From the NCBI GenBank assembly GCA_963846475.1, contig CAWJVZ010000004.1, positions 1,736,001-1,800,000 on the forward strand: 64,000 nt of DNA. Direction: 5' to 3'. Shown piece by piece: positions 35,156 to 44,171 of the stretch. The notes below the pieces were generated by a model that searched no databases, was not told the origin of the DNA, and saw only the letters and a program-made list of their open reading frames with translations. Position 1 is the stretch's first letter, and every line of letters starts with the position of its first letter. The stretch comes from DASWJZ01 sp963846475 (GTDB lineage: Bacteria > Pseudomonadota > Alphaproteobacteria > Rhizobiales > Afifellaceae). Both the position numbers and the translations under genes were made by a program.

Positions 35156-36001
35156 ATGAACCAGCATCCCGCCGTCGCCGCAGGCCGTGTCGCCGTGGTC
35201 ACCGGGGCAGCGAGCGGCATCGGCCTTGCCGCGGCGGAGCGTTTCGCCGATCTCGGCATGAAAATCTGCATGGCCGACGCCAATGCGGCGGCGCTGGACG
35301 CCGCCGCGGCGGACGTGGCGGGCCGCACGAACCGGACGGCGAACGTGCTCGCCGTTCCGACCGACGTCAGCCGGCGCGATGAGGTCGAGCGCCTGAAGGA
35401 GCGCGTGTACGAAAGCTTCGGCGAGGTTGCCGTGCTGATGAACAATGCCGGCCGGGAAGGGAGCGGCAGCGGCATTTTCGGCAGCCTCGAACGCTGGGAG
35501 GATCTGATCGGCACCAATCTCTGGGGCGTCATCCACGGCGTGCAGGTGTTTGGGCCGGCGATGATCGCCCAGAAGGCGCCCGCGGCGATCGTCAATACCG
35601 GATCGAAGCAGGGCATCACCTGCCCGCCCGGCAACACCGCCTACAACGTGACGAAGGCCGGCGTGAAGGTGGTCACCGAGGCGCTCGCCCACGAGCTCCG
35701 CAACATCGAAGGCTGCCAGGTCACCGCGCATCTCCTGGTTCCCGGCTTCACCTTCACCGGGCTGACCGCGGCGAGCGCCAAGCCGCAAGCCGCCTGGACG
35801 CCCGCCGAGGTGATCGACTTCTTGCTGCCCGCCGTGGCGAAAGGCGACTTCTACGTACTGTGCCCGGACAACGAGGTCACCCGTGAAATCGACGAGAAGC
35901 GGATCCGCTGGGCGGCGGATGACCTGATCGAGAACCGCCCCGCCCTCTCCCGCTGGCATCCCGACTTCAAGGAGGCCTTCGCCGAGTTCATGAAGTCGTG
36001 A
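35156..36001 (+). CDS. Short-chain dehydrogenase/reductase
   Basis: 281-residue classical SDR oxidoreductase. NAD(P)-binding TGAASGIGLAAAERF near the N-terminus, then LMNNAG (NNAG motif), Ser in AAIVNTGSKQG and the catalytic Tyr/Lys in TAYNVTKAGVK. An acidic residue (MADANAA) at the end of beta-2 suggests NAD preference. The C-terminus is longer than a minimal SDR (DDLIENRPALSRWHPDF). ATG 35156 follows GAGGAGA. A strong terminator follows, so it is probably a single transcript. The substrate is unknown. Confidence 0.9.
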   Translation: MNQHPAVAAGRVAVVTGAASGIGLAAAERFADLGMKICMADANAAALDAAAADVAGRTNRTANVLAVPTDVSRRDEVERLKERVYESFGEVAVLMNNAGREGSGSGIFGSLERWEDLIGTNLWGVIHGVQVFGPAMIAQKAPAAIVNTGSKQGITCPPGNTAYNVTKAGVKVVTEALAHELRNIEGCQVTAHLLVPGFTFTGLTAASAKPQAAWTPAEVIDFLLPAVAKGDFYVLCPDNEVTREIDEKRIRWAADDLIENRPALSRWHPDFKEAFAEFMKS

Positions 36002-36030
36002 GACGGCGCTTCGCCGCGACTGAAAATCAC

Positions 36031-36054
36031 CGGCGCGTCTGCGCCGCCCTTTTT
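36031..36054 (+). terminator. Intrinsic terminator behind the SDR gene
   Basis: Stem CGGCGC/GCGCCG with loop GTCT is followed by CCC and five T residues (36050-36054), 30 bases after the SDR stop. This is a standard rho-independent terminator on the plus strand. Confidence 0.75.
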
Positions 36055-36125
36055 CGCGCGCTTCATCTTCTGTAGGATGTCCTGAGCTGGCGCCCGGCCA
36101 AGCATATCAACGAAGGAGGCATCGC

Positions 36126-36758
36126 ATGCCCGGCAAGAAAATACTCATGCTCGTCGGCGACTTCACCGAGGAATACGAGATTTTTGTCTTCGAGCAGGCG
36201 ATGCACGCCGTCGGCCACATCGTCCACGTCGTCTGCCCCGACAGACGAGCCGGCGACATCCTGAAGACGTCGCTGCACGATTTCGAAGGCGATCAGACCT
36301 ATACGGAAAAACCCGGCCACAATTACATCCTGAACAAGAGCTTTGCCGAGGTTGACCCGGCGGAATACGACGCCGTCTACTGCGCGGGCGGGCGCGGCCC
36401 GGAATATATCCGCATCGACAAGCGCGTTCAGGACATCGTCCGCCACTTCCATGAGGCCGACAAGGCGATCTTCACGATCTGCCACGGCGTGCAGATCCTC
36501 ATCGCCGTCGACGGAGTGGTGCGGGGGAAGGAGGTCGCCGCGCTGCAATATTGCGAGCCGGAGGTGCGGCTCGCCGGCGGCATCTATATCGACGTGCCGC
36601 CGACCGGCGCGCATGTCGACGGCAAGCTCGTCTCCGGCAAGGGCTGGCCGGGCCTGGCGGCGTTCATGCGCGAATGCCTGAAAGTGCTCGGCACCGAAAT
36701 CCGCCATGCCGAGGCGGCGCCCGAGGCGGCCCCTGCCCAGCGAAAGCGCGTGGCCTAA
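36126..36758 (+). CDS. DJ-1/PfpI-family protein
   Basis: 210 residues with the DJ-1/PfpI fold. KKILMLVGDFTEEYEIFVFEQ contains the conserved N-terminal Glu position, YDAVYCAGGRGPEYIR follows, and the nucleophile-elbow cysteine is in FTICHGVQILIAV. Members act as glyoxalases, chaperones or proteases; catalytic type cannot be told from sequence. A clear GGAGG precedes the ATG. It stands alone between the SDR terminator and a convergent RTX gene. DJ-1 proteins are often stress-related, but no EcfG or RpoH box was found upstream. Confidence 0.9.
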   Translation: MPGKKILMLVGDFTEEYEIFVFEQAMHAVGHIVHVVCPDRRAGDILKTSLHDFEGDQTYTEKPGHNYILNKSFAEVDPAEYDAVYCAGGRGPEYIRIDKRVQDIVRHFHEADKAIFTICHGVQILIAVDGVVRGKEVAALQYCEPEVRLAGGIYIDVPPTGAHVDGKLVSGKGWPGLAAFMRECLKVLGTEIRHAEAAPEAAPAQRKRVA

Positions 36759-36791
36759 TCGAGCGGCCGGGCGGACGCGGCTCTTTGCCGT

Positions 36792-37463
36792 TCAGACTAG
36801 GATCAGATCGCCTACGCCGATATTGTGCACGCCGATCAGGAAGATGCTGTCGCCGGTCGAAGCCTGCACCAGCGTGCCGGTGTCGGTATCGAGCACCGCG
36901 AGCTGATCCGCGGTCAGGCCGACGAGGCCCATTTGGTCGAGATCGACGTCGAAGCCCTCCACGACGTCGTCGCCGTCGCCGGCGCGGAAGATGATCGTGT
37001 CGATTTCCCCGGCGGCGGACCCCGCCGTGATGAAGTCGTCGCCGGCGCCGCCGTCGATCAGATCGTTGCCGAGGCCGCCCTTCAGGTAGTCCTCACCCGC
37101 GCCCCCCTGCACGACATCGTCGCCGGCCGACGCCCAGATGAGGTCGGCGCCATCGCCGCCGTCGAGGAGGTTAGTTCCCGTGGTGCCGATCATCCTGTCA
37201 TCGAACTTGGTGCCGATCGCGTGTTCGACCGACGCGAAGCGGTCTACGTCATCGCCGCTCCGCGAGCCGCCGCGCTCGAGATGAATCCACACGGCTTGAT
37301 CGAGGTCGGCAAATTCTAGGTAGTCCGCGCCGCTTCCGCCAAAGATGAAGTCGCCTCCCCTGCCGCCCTGGAGATGATCGTCCCCGTCGTGAGCGAAAAT
37401 CCAGTCCCGATCCGCCGAGCCGTTAAGGAATTCTGAGATGTTGGTGCCGATCACCTTGGCCAT
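36792..37463 (-). CDS. Calcium-binding RTX-repeat protein
   Basis: 223-residue exported protein with hemolysin-type nonapeptide repeats: GDDHLQGGRGGDFIFGGSG at about 27-45, then a second block GGDGADLIWASAGDDVVQGG, GEDYLKGGLGNDLIDGG and AGDDFITAG (about 107-155). There is no Sec signal; the C-terminus (GVHNIGVGDLILV) looks like an uncleaved type I secretion signal. It would fold on binding calcium outside the cell and may be adhesive or matrix-associated. ATG 37463 follows GGGAGG. No type I exporter genes are nearby, so export depends on a system elsewhere. Confidence 0.88.
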   Translation of the reverse strand: MAKVIGTNISEFLNGSADRDWIFAHDGDDHLQGGRGGDFIFGGSGADYLEFADLDQAVWIHLERGGSRSGDDVDRFASVEHAIGTKFDDRMIGTTGTNLLDGGDGADLIWASAGDDVVQGGAGEDYLKGGLGNDLIDGGAGDDFITAGSAAGEIDTIIFRAGDGDDVVEGFDVDLDQMGLVGLTADQLAVLDTDTGTLVQASTGDSIFLIGVHNIGVGDLILV

Positions 37464-37694
37464 TGGAGCCTCCCTGACCATACGCGTTCGGCACTCTGCT
37501 AAGGATTGCGACGGGGCAGGACAACAGAATGGTTATCCGCTGGTTAATTCCAACCAGGCTGCATTGCCCGTCTGCTTTCGCTCACCTGCGTCAAGGTTAA
37601 CAAATGCGGCAGCGACCATGCGGAAGCGGCTGGGATCGCTTCGGCGCCTTTCTGCCTCATCCGGGCGCGGCGGCCCCTTGCCTGCGGCGGGGTC

Positions 37695-38270
37695 GTGTGC
37701 CAAGTGGCTCCGGCGTTGCAGACCCGGCCTCAGCGATTGCAGGAGCGGATCGTGGCGATTCTGGTTGAGCTAGGCGGTACTCCTCGAGAGACCGTTCGCC
37801 TGGGCGGTCTGGCCGAGGTCTGGCTCGGCAGCGGCGAGCGCGACGACGGCGACCAGCTTGGCCGTGGGGGACGGCAGGAGCGCACGAACCGGCAGGTGCC
37901 GCACATCCTCATCGTCGAGGACGAGCTGTTCATCGCCTGGCATCTGGAAGACATCGTCCAGAGCATGAACCATCATGTCTGCGCCATTTCTGCGAGGGGG
38001 GAGGACGCCGTCGCAAAAGCAAGCGATCTGGCCCCCGACCTCGTGCTTATGGACGTCAACCTCGCCGGAAGGATGGACGGCATCGAAGCGGCCCGGCGCA
38101 TTGCCGAGGCTCAGCGCATCCCGGTCATCTTCATCACGGCCTACGGAGACCGGGGAACGATCGACCGCATAGAGCACGCCGTGCCCGGATCGACGGTGCT
38201 GCAGAAGCCGATAGCCGCCGAGACGCTGCGGCTGGCCGTCGCCGCGGCTCTCGGGCGGCGGGCGAACTGA
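37695..38270 (+). CDS. Response-regulator receiver protein
   Basis: Receiver domain of about 120 residues at the C-terminus: PHILIVEDELFIAWHLEDIV, the phosphoacceptor Asp in LVLMDVNLAGRMDGIEAA, Thr in VIFITAYGD and Lys in VLQKPIAAE. The open frame carries a 67-residue N-terminal stretch with no recognised domain; GTG 37896, directly before PHILIV, is a plausible true start but has a distant AGGAG. There is no output domain. The receiver type resembles those paired with HWE kinases, one of which lies about 1.5 kb away on the other strand, beyond ferrochelatase. Confidence 0.82.
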   Translation: MCQVAPALQTRPQRLQERIVAILVELGGTPRETVRLGGLAEVWLGSGERDDGDQLGRGGRQERTNRQVPHILIVEDELFIAWHLEDIVQSMNHHVCAISARGEDAVAKASDLAPDLVLMDVNLAGRMDGIEAARRIAEAQRIPVIFITAYGDRGTIDRIEHAVPGSTVLQKPIAAETLRLAVAAALGRRAN

Positions 38271-39344
38271 TCAAAGCCAGCCCTGCAGCTCGCGCAGGAC
38301 CAATGCCGTGATGACCTGCATGCCGGCGGGCGAGTCGTTCAGGCAGGAGATATGGGAAAAGCTCTCGCCGCCGTGGTGCCGGAAAATCTCGGCATTCTGG
38401 ACGGCGATCTCCTCCAGGGTCTCCAGGCAGTCGGAGACGAAGCCGGGATTGATCACGGCGATCCGCTTCACCCCGTCGGCGGCGAGCCGCTCCACCGTCT
38501 TGTCTGTATAGGGCTGCAGCCATTCCTCGGGGCCGAAGCGGGACTGGAAGGTCGTGATGAGCCGCCCCTCCGGCCATCCAAGCCGTTCGCCGAGGAGCCG
38601 CGTCGTCTTATGGCAATGGCAGTGATACGGGTCGCCCTTCCTGAAATAGGAGACGGGCAGGCCGTGATAGGAGGCGAGCACCACCTCCGGCTCGCAAGCG
38701 AGGCCGGCGAGGTGCGTCTCGATGCTGTCGGCGAGCGCGTCGATATAGACCGGCTCATCGTAATAGGGCGGCACCGTCCGCAGCGCCGGCTGCCAGCGCA
38801 TTGCCTTCAGCGCATCGAAGGCGGCGTCGTTGACCGTGGCGGTCGTGGTGGCGCTGTATTGCGGGTAGAGCGGGAACAGCAGCACGCGCTCGCAGCCGCC
38901 GGCCTGCAGCGCGCGCAGCTTCTCGGCGATCGACGGCCTGCCGTAGCGCATCGCCCAGTCGACCATCAGCGAGTCCTCGGCGGCGAGCGCGGCGGCAAGC
39001 TTCTCGCTCTGGGCGCGGGTGAAGGTCCGCAGCGGCGATTCGTTCTGCTCGCGGTTCCAGATGGACGCGTAGAGGCGGCCGCTCTTCTTCGGGCGAACGC
39101 TGAGGACGATCCCCTGCAGGATCGGCTGCCAGAACAGCGGCGACCATTCGATGACGCGGCGGTCGGAGAGGAACTCGCTGAGGTAGCGGCGCATCGGCCA
39201 GTAGCCCGTCCCCTCAGGGGTGCCGAGGTTGACGAGGAGAACGCCGATGCGCTTGGCCGGCACGGGCGGGTGCGCCGCCGGCATGCGCACGGCCTTGAGC
39301 ACGTCGCGCCGCGAGTCGGAGCTTGCTGCTATCCTGTTGAGCAC
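38271..39344 (-). CDS. hemH: Ferrochelatase
   Basis: 357 residues; inserts ferrous iron into protoporphyrin IX, the last step of haem synthesis. Seen: IGVLLVNLGTPEG, RRYLSEFLSDRRVIE, RYGRPSIAEKL, LFPLYPQYSATTTATV, the catalytic His in LASYHGLPVSY, HCHCHKTTRLL, TTFQSRFGPEEWLQPYTDKT and the Glu in VSDCLETLEEI. It starts at GTG 39344 with GGGGAAG 8 bases upstream; an ATG at 39284 is an alternative closer to the conserved core. Complete. It sits between two-component genes without functional link. Confidence 0.95.
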   Translation of the reverse strand: MLNRIAASSDSRRDVLKAVRMPAAHPPVPAKRIGVLLVNLGTPEGTGYWPMRRYLSEFLSDRRVIEWSPLFWQPILQGIVLSVRPKKSGRLYASIWNREQNESPLRTFTRAQSEKLAAALAAEDSLMVDWAMRYGRPSIAEKLRALQAGGCERVLLFPLYPQYSATTTATVNDAAFDALKAMRWQPALRTVPPYYDEPVYIDALADSIETHLAGLACEPEVVLASYHGLPVSYFRKGDPYHCHCHKTTRLLGERLGWPEGRLITTFQSRFGPEEWLQPYTDKTVERLAADGVKRIAVINPGFVSDCLETLEEIAVQNAEIFRHHGGESFSHISCLNDSPAGMQVITALVLRELQGWL

Positions 39345-39446
39345 TGATTATCTTCCCCGGCCTAAGATATGCCGGCCGTGTGCCTATTCCAGCCTGTTGC
39401 GCCAGAACCGGCCCCTGCGAGCAGAACGCGCGCCGGGGGCAGGCGA

Positions 39447-39830
39447 TCAGCCGCGCAAGGCGGATCCGAGCGCTGCCGCCAGCGTGTCCAGCGCGAACGG
39501 CTTCTGCAGCACCGGGCGTTCGTTCCAATGGCGAGGCAGGCCCGTCCGGCCATAGCCCGTCGCGAACAGGAAGGGGATTGCCGCCGCGTCCAGCTGGCTG
39601 ACCAGCGGATAGACGAGCTCGCCGCCGAGATTGACGTCGAGCACGGCCACGTCGGGCCGGCGTTCGCCGAGGATGGCCAGCGCCTGGCTCACACCGCTGG
39701 CGTGCCAGACATCCGAACAGCCGAGCTCCTGCAGCATATCCTCGACCAGGAAGGAGATCAGGGTCTCGTCCTCGACGAGGAGGACCTTCAGACCGGCAAA
39801 CTGCGTCTGCTCGGACCGGACCTCGCTCAC
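39447..39830 (-). CDS. Receiver-only response regulator paired with the HWE kinase
   Basis: 127-residue single receiver: LKVLLVEDETLISFLVEDML, phosphoacceptor Asp65 in VAVLDVNLGGEL, Thr/Ser position in FATGYG, and the conserved Lys in VLQKPFALDTL. It has no output domain, so it probably acts by protein-protein contact or as a phosphate sink. Its GTG overlaps the kinase stop (GTGA), so translation is coupled and the kinase is the likely partner. The family is common in Hyphomicrobiales as small receivers beside HWE/HisKA_2 kinases that feed the general stress response. Confidence 0.9.
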   Translation of the reverse strand: MSEVRSEQTQFAGLKVLLVEDETLISFLVEDMLQELGCSDVWHASGVSQALAILGERRPDVAVLDVNLGGELVYPLVSQLDAAAIPFLFATGYGRTGLPRHWNERPVLQKPFALDTLAAALGSALRG

Positions 39831-41272
39831 TCAGGCGCCGCTGACCGTTGCAGCGGGATGCGGATGAGTGCGCGGACGCCGGCGGGGTCGAAGTGGATAT
39901 CCGCAGTGCCGCCCAGTTCCCGCGTGATGCCGCGTTCCACGAGCCGCGTCCCGAAGCCGACCCGTCCCGGCTTGCCGACCGCCGGCCCGCCCGACTCCTT
40001 CCAGTGAATGACCAGGTCGCGGCCCGCTTCGCCCAACTCGACAGTCCACGCTACGCTGACCGACCCGTCCGGCGCCGAGAGCGCGCCGTACTTCGCCGCA
40101 TTGGTGGCAAGCTCGTGCAGCACCATGGCGAGCGTCAGCGCCGATCGCGGCGGCAGCTCGACCGGCTCGCCGGCAAGCCGGATGCGCTCGGCGGTCGCGC
40201 TGCCGAACGGCGCGAAGAGATCCGCCAGGATGGCGGACAGCTCGGCCGATTCCCAGCCCTGGCGGGACAGATGATCATGGGCGCTGCTCAGGGCGAACAG
40301 GCGCCGGTCGAAGTCGAGGCGGATTTCCGGCGGGATGCCGTCGCCGCGGATGGTCTGGGCGGCGAGCGACTGCACGCTCGCTAGCGTATTCTTCACACGG
40401 TGGTTGAGCTCGTCGAGGAGCGCGCGCTGCCTGGTCTCCGCCTGCTTGCGCTCGCTGATGTCGACCAGCATGTTCACCGCGCCGACCAGCGCGCCGGTCT
40501 CGTCGCGGAGCGGCGTCGGATAGGGAATGAAGGGGAAGCGTGTGCCGTCGGGGCGCTCCGCCACCGCCTCGGCGTCGCGGATCGGCCGGTTCTCCTTGAG
40601 CGCCTGCGCCATCGGGCATTGGTCGTGCGGCAGCGGCGTGCCGTCCGGGTTGTAAAGTCGCCAGGTGACGCACCATTCGTCGCTGCCGAGTTCCGGCCTG
40701 CGGCCGGAAAGCTCGATGGCCGCCTGGTTATAAAAGGTGATCCGCCCCGCGGCGTCGGTCGTGTAGATGGCCGCGGGCAAGGCATCGAGCAATTCGCGCG
40801 AGCGGCGCTCGCTCTCGGCCAGCGCCTGCTCCGTCCGCTTCTGTGCGGTGACGTCGTGGAAGCAATTGATGGCGCCGATCACGGTTCCGGCGTCGTCCTT
40901 GACCGGGTCGATATGGACCATCGCCCAGCTCTGCGATCCGTCAGGCCGTTCGACAAGTCCCACCAGGCCGTGCGCCGGCTCGCCCGTCCTCAGCACCCGC
41001 GCCATCGGGGTCTCGTCGCGGCTGATCGGCCGCCCGTCGAAATAGAGCTTGTGGGAGCCGCAGAAGAGCTCGTTGTCGTCGCCGATGCGCGGCTCGCGCC
41101 CCCACAGCTCCGCCGCACGGTGGTTGAACCACAGGACGCGCCCGTCGCCGTCGCAGGCGTAGATGGCGACCGGCAGCATGTCCAGGATGGCGGGAGGCAT
41201 ATCGAGAAGGCAGGCCGGGCCACCGGGAAAGCCGCCGACCGGATTTTGCAGAGCCAAAACCGCTTCGTTCAT
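39827..41272 (-). CDS. PAS-PAS HWE-family sensor histidine kinase
   Basis: 481-residue soluble kinase. Two PAS domains (about 28-145 and 160-275, each ending in a PAC-like stretch such as VIGAINCFHDVTAQKRTEQA) precede the HWE kinase core: phosphoacceptor His291 in LDELNHRVKNTLASVQSLA, HELATNAAKYGALSAPDG, the IHWKESGGP element and FGTRLVERGI. No membrane segment, so it probably senses a cytoplasmic signal (redox, light or ligand through PAS). ATG 41272 follows GGAGG. A perfect EcfG promoter lies about 175 bases upstream, placing it under general stress control. Confidence 0.92.
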   Translation of the reverse strand: MNEAVLALQNPVGGFPGGPACLLDMPPAILDMLPVAIYACDGDGRVLWFNHRAAELWGREPRIGDDNELFCGSHKLYFDGRPISRDETPMARVLRTGEPAHGLVGLVERPDGSQSWAMVHIDPVKDDAGTVIGAINCFHDVTAQKRTEQALAESERRSRELLDALPAAIYTTDAAGRITFYNQAAIELSGRRPELGSDEWCVTWRLYNPDGTPLPHDQCPMAQALKENRPIRDAEAVAERPDGTRFPFIPYPTPLRDETGALVGAVNMLVDISERKQAETRQRALLDELNHRVKNTLASVQSLAAQTIRGDGIPPEIRLDFDRRLFALSSAHDHLSRQGWESAELSAILADLFAPFGSATAERIRLAGEPVELPPRSALTLAMVLHELATNAAKYGALSAPDGSVSVAWTVELGEAGRDLVIHWKESGGPAVGKPGRVGFGTRLVERGITRELGGTADIHFDPAGVRALIRIPLQRSAAPE

Positions 41273-41616
41273 AAAGCCTCCAGACACCACGCACTCGACA
41301 GGAGGTCTTGGGGAGCCGCCTTCTAAACCGAAAACGGGCAGCTTTCCCAGCCTGTGCCAAACCTTCCAACGAAAGGTGAACCGCGCCAAACGTTGCTCGC
41401 GGCGCTTTCGCCCCCCTGCGCCTCCGGTCCCACCGGCGGCCGACTCCAACGCGCCACATTCCTGCGGGTTCCCGCGGCAAGTCGGGAAGCCGACGCAACA
41501 TGCCGCTTGCTCCGCATTGCGGGCTGTCGCTAGCTGAACGCGCTTACGTCGGCGGTCGGCGACGCGCGGCGGGGCGGAAATCCGTTGCTCGATCGTGACC
41601 GGCTTGGAGGAGACCA
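41273..41616. other. Divergent promoter region, kinase versus phosphodiesterase
   Basis: A 344-base gap without a gene. It holds the EcfG-type promoter reading leftwards into the kinase (41448-41472) and the GGAGGAG ribosome site of the phosphodiesterase (41607-41612). No recognisable promoter for the rightward gene was found, and no strong hairpin. Confidence 0.6.
41448..41472 (-). promoter_or_regulatory. EcfG (general stress) promoter of the HWE kinase operon
   Basis: On the minus strand GGAAC (41472-41468) is followed after exactly 16 bases by CGTT (41451-41448), a perfect match to the alphaproteobacterial EcfG/RpoE2 consensus. Start of transcription is expected near 41441, about 170 bases before the kinase ATG. 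Confidence 0.7.
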
Positions 41617-42453
41617 ATGAACGGCAAGGTGATCCTCGTCATCATGGATGGAGTGGGCTACGCGACCGCGGTCGGCCAATGCGGCTTCCTGGAAGGGATG
41701 GTGGAAGCCGGCCGCGCGCGCCGCTGGAAAATGCAGGCTGCGATCCCGACCCGCTCGGCGCCGCTCTACGAGACGCTGCATACCGGTCTGTCGCCCGCCG
41801 AGCACGGGATCACCGCCAACGAAGCGCTGCGGCCGTCCAGCCGGCCGAACGTCTTCCACGCGGTCCGAGACGCGGGGGGCCGCACGGCTGCGGTGTCGCA
41901 CGCCTGGTATTTCACCCTCTACAATCGCCGCCCCTACGATCTTATCGACGACATCGAGATCGACGACGAGCGCGCGCCGGGCATCCAGCACGGCCGCTTC
42001 TATTCGCAGGAAGGCTACGGCAAGGTGAATTCCTGCGCGCCGGCGGAGATCGACCTCTGCGCCCAGCTGACGCTCCTCCTCCGCCGCCACGACCCGCACT
42101 ATGCGCTCCTCCACACCTGCTCGGCCGATACGCTCGGCCACACCTTCACGGCGCATTCGGCGGAATACCGCGAGCAGACATGGCGGATCGACAACGCGCT
42201 GGCGCGCACGCTGCCGCTCTGGCTCGAGCAAGGCTACGAGATCTTCGTCACGGCCGACCATGGCATGAACGGCGACGGCCACCACGGCGGCACCGACCCG
42301 ATCGAGCGCGAGGTCGCCTTCTACTATTTCGGCGCCGGTAGCGGCCCGGAGCCGGACCGGGTGCTCGACCAGCTCTCGGTCGCGCCCACCACACTGGCCC
42401 GAATCGGCGTTGCCGTGCCGGATTCCATGCATGCTCCGGTCTTATTCCGCTGA
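41617..42453 (+). CDS. Alkaline-phosphatase-superfamily phosphodiesterase
   Basis: 278-residue enzyme of the type I phosphodiesterase/nucleotide pyrophosphatase fold. The metal-binding start VILVIMDGVGYATA, nucleophile region TRSAPLYETLHTGLSPAEHG, late metal ligands DTLGHTF and FVTADHGMNGDGHHGG are all in order. No signal peptide, so cytoplasmic. It is the first gene before a peptide-type ABC operon (115 bases upstream of the binding protein), so it may hydrolyse a phosphate or phosphonate ester brought in by that transporter; this link is inferred from position only. Confidence 0.82.
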   Translation: MNGKVILVIMDGVGYATAVGQCGFLEGMVEAGRARRWKMQAAIPTRSAPLYETLHTGLSPAEHGITANEALRPSSRPNVFHAVRDAGGRTAAVSHAWYFTLYNRRPYDLIDDIEIDDERAPGIQHGRFYSQEGYGKVNSCAPAEIDLCAQLTLLLRRHDPHYALLHTCSADTLGHTFTAHSAEYREQTWRIDNALARTLPLWLEQGYEIFVTADHGMNGDGHHGGTDPIEREVAFYYFGAGSGPEPDRVLDQLSVAPTTLARIGVAVPDSMHAPVLFR

Positions 42454-42568
42454 CGCCGCGGAAGGTCGCAATTGCGCTTGAGGAGCATTTCACCGCCCTG
42501 TAGCGTGCTCAAGGGGACAGAAGAACACCGCCAGAATCGTAAGGCGGATAAGAATACTGGAGGGGGAC

Positions 42569-44158
42569 ATGTCGAGGGAAATTGAATTTCTGGCGCGCGA
42601 GGCCGTACGCGGCCGGCTGAACCGCCGCGACTTCCTGGGCCGCGCCGCGGCGCTGGGGCTGAGCCTGCCGGTCGCGTCGAAGCTTTTGTCGTCGACCGCG
42701 CTGGCCCAGGGCCCGCAGAAGGGCGGCGACCTGATCGTCGGGCTGGTCGGCGGCGAGTCGACCAACAGCCTCGACCCGGCCTCGTGGCTCAGCCAGGTGC
42801 CGCAGGTGTTCGGCAAGACCTGGGGCGAGACCCTCGTCTATTCCAACCCGGAAGACGGCTCGCCGGTGCCGCTCCTGGCCGAATCCTGGACTGCTTCCGA
42901 CGACGTCAAGCAATGGACCTTCAAGATCCGCCAAGGGGTGACCTTCCACGACGGCAAGGAGATGACGGCCGAAGACGTGGTGGCGACGCTGAAGCGGCAC
43001 GCCGACCCGGAGGGCAAGTCCGGCGCGCTCGGCATCATGGAAGGGATCGGCGACATCAAGGCCGACGGCGACAACGTCGTGATCACGCTGGCGAGCGGCA
43101 ACGCCGACATGCCGCTTCTGTTGAGCGACTACCACCTGGTCATCCAGCCGAACGGCGGCGTCGACGATCCGGCCGCCGGCATCGGCACGGGCCCCTACAA
43201 GGTGGAGGTGAACGAGCCGGGCGTCCGCCACGTCGGCACCAGATACGAGAACCACTGGCGCGACGACGTGGGCTTCGTCGACAGCGTCGAGATCCTGGTG
43301 ATGAACGACACGACGGCGCGCATGTCGGCGCTGCAATCGGGCCAGGTGCACATCATCAACCGCGTCGAGCCGAAGACGGTGGAGCTGCTGAAGGGCTCGC
43401 CCAACGTGATCATCGAGCGGGCGCCGTCGAAGGGCCATTACGTCTTCATCATGCACTGCAACACGCCGCCCTTCGACAACAAGGACCTGCGCATGGCGCT
43501 GAAGCTGGCGATGGACCGCGAGGCGATGGTCAACCAGATCCTGCAGGGCTACGCGACGATCGGCAACGATTTCCCGATCAACGAGGCCTATGCGTTCTTC
43601 CCCGAGGGCATCGAGCAGCGCGTCTACGATCCGGAAGAGGCGAAGCACTATTACCAGAAATCCGGCCATTCCGGCCCGATCCTGCTGCGGACCTCGGAGG
43701 TCGCCTTCCCCGGCGCGGTGGACGCGACCGTGCTCTACCAGCAGCAGGCGGCGGCAGCCGGCATCCAGATCGACGTGCGGCGCGAGCCGGGCGACGGCTA
43801 CTGGGACCAGGTGTGGAACGTGCAGCCCTTCTGCGCCTCCTACTGGGGCGGCCGGCCGACGCAGGATTCCATGTATTCGACGGCCTATTACTCCAAGGCG
43901 GACTGGAACGACACGCGCTTCTTCCGCGAGGATTTCGACAAGCTGCTGCTGGAGGCGCGCGGCGAGCTCGACCCGGCCCGCCGCGAGGAGCTCTACCGCC
44001 AGATGGCGATCATGGTGCGCGACGACGGCGGCCTGATCCTGCCGATGTTCAACGACTTCATCGACGCGCATACCGACCAGGTGCAGGGCTGGGTGCGCGA
44101 CCCGAACTACGAGATGTCCGGCCTCAGCGCGCCGATCCGCGTCTGGCTCGCCCAGTAG
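42569..44158 (+). CDS. ABC transporter solute-binding protein, family 5 (peptide type)
   Basis: 529-residue periplasmic binding protein. A twin-arginine type signal NRRDFLGRAAALGLSLPVAS begins about residue 18, so it is probably exported folded. The SBP_bac_5 landmarks follow: GLVGGESTNSLDPA, ETLVYSNPEDGSPVPLLAES, WTFKIRQGVTFHDGKEMTAEDV, GTGPYKV, NTPPFDNKDLRMALKLAMDR. It begins after TGGAGGGGGAC. It heads binding protein, permease, permease and fused ATPase genes. Family members bind peptides, sugars, opines or nickel complexes; ligand not evident. Confidence 0.92.
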   Translation: MSREIEFLAREAVRGRLNRRDFLGRAAALGLSLPVASKLLSSTALAQGPQKGGDLIVGLVGGESTNSLDPASWLSQVPQVFGKTWGETLVYSNPEDGSPVPLLAESWTASDDVKQWTFKIRQGVTFHDGKEMTAEDVVATLKRHADPEGKSGALGIMEGIGDIKADGDNVVITLASGNADMPLLLSDYHLVIQPNGGVDDPAAGIGTGPYKVEVNEPGVRHVGTRYENHWRDDVGFVDSVEILVMNDTTARMSALQSGQVHIINRVEPKTVELLKGSPNVIIERAPSKGHYVFIMHCNTPPFDNKDLRMALKLAMDREAMVNQILQGYATIGNDFPINEAYAFFPEGIEQRVYDPEEAKHYYQKSGHSGPILLRTSEVAFPGAVDATVLYQQQAAAAGIQIDVRREPGDGYWDQVWNVQPFCASYWGGRPTQDSMYSTAYYSKADWNDTRFFREDFDKLLLEARGELDPARREELYRQMAIMVRDDGGLILPMFNDFIDAHTDQVQGWVRDPNYEMSGLSAPIRVWLAQ

Positions 44159-44171
44159 GCGAGCCGCGCAA

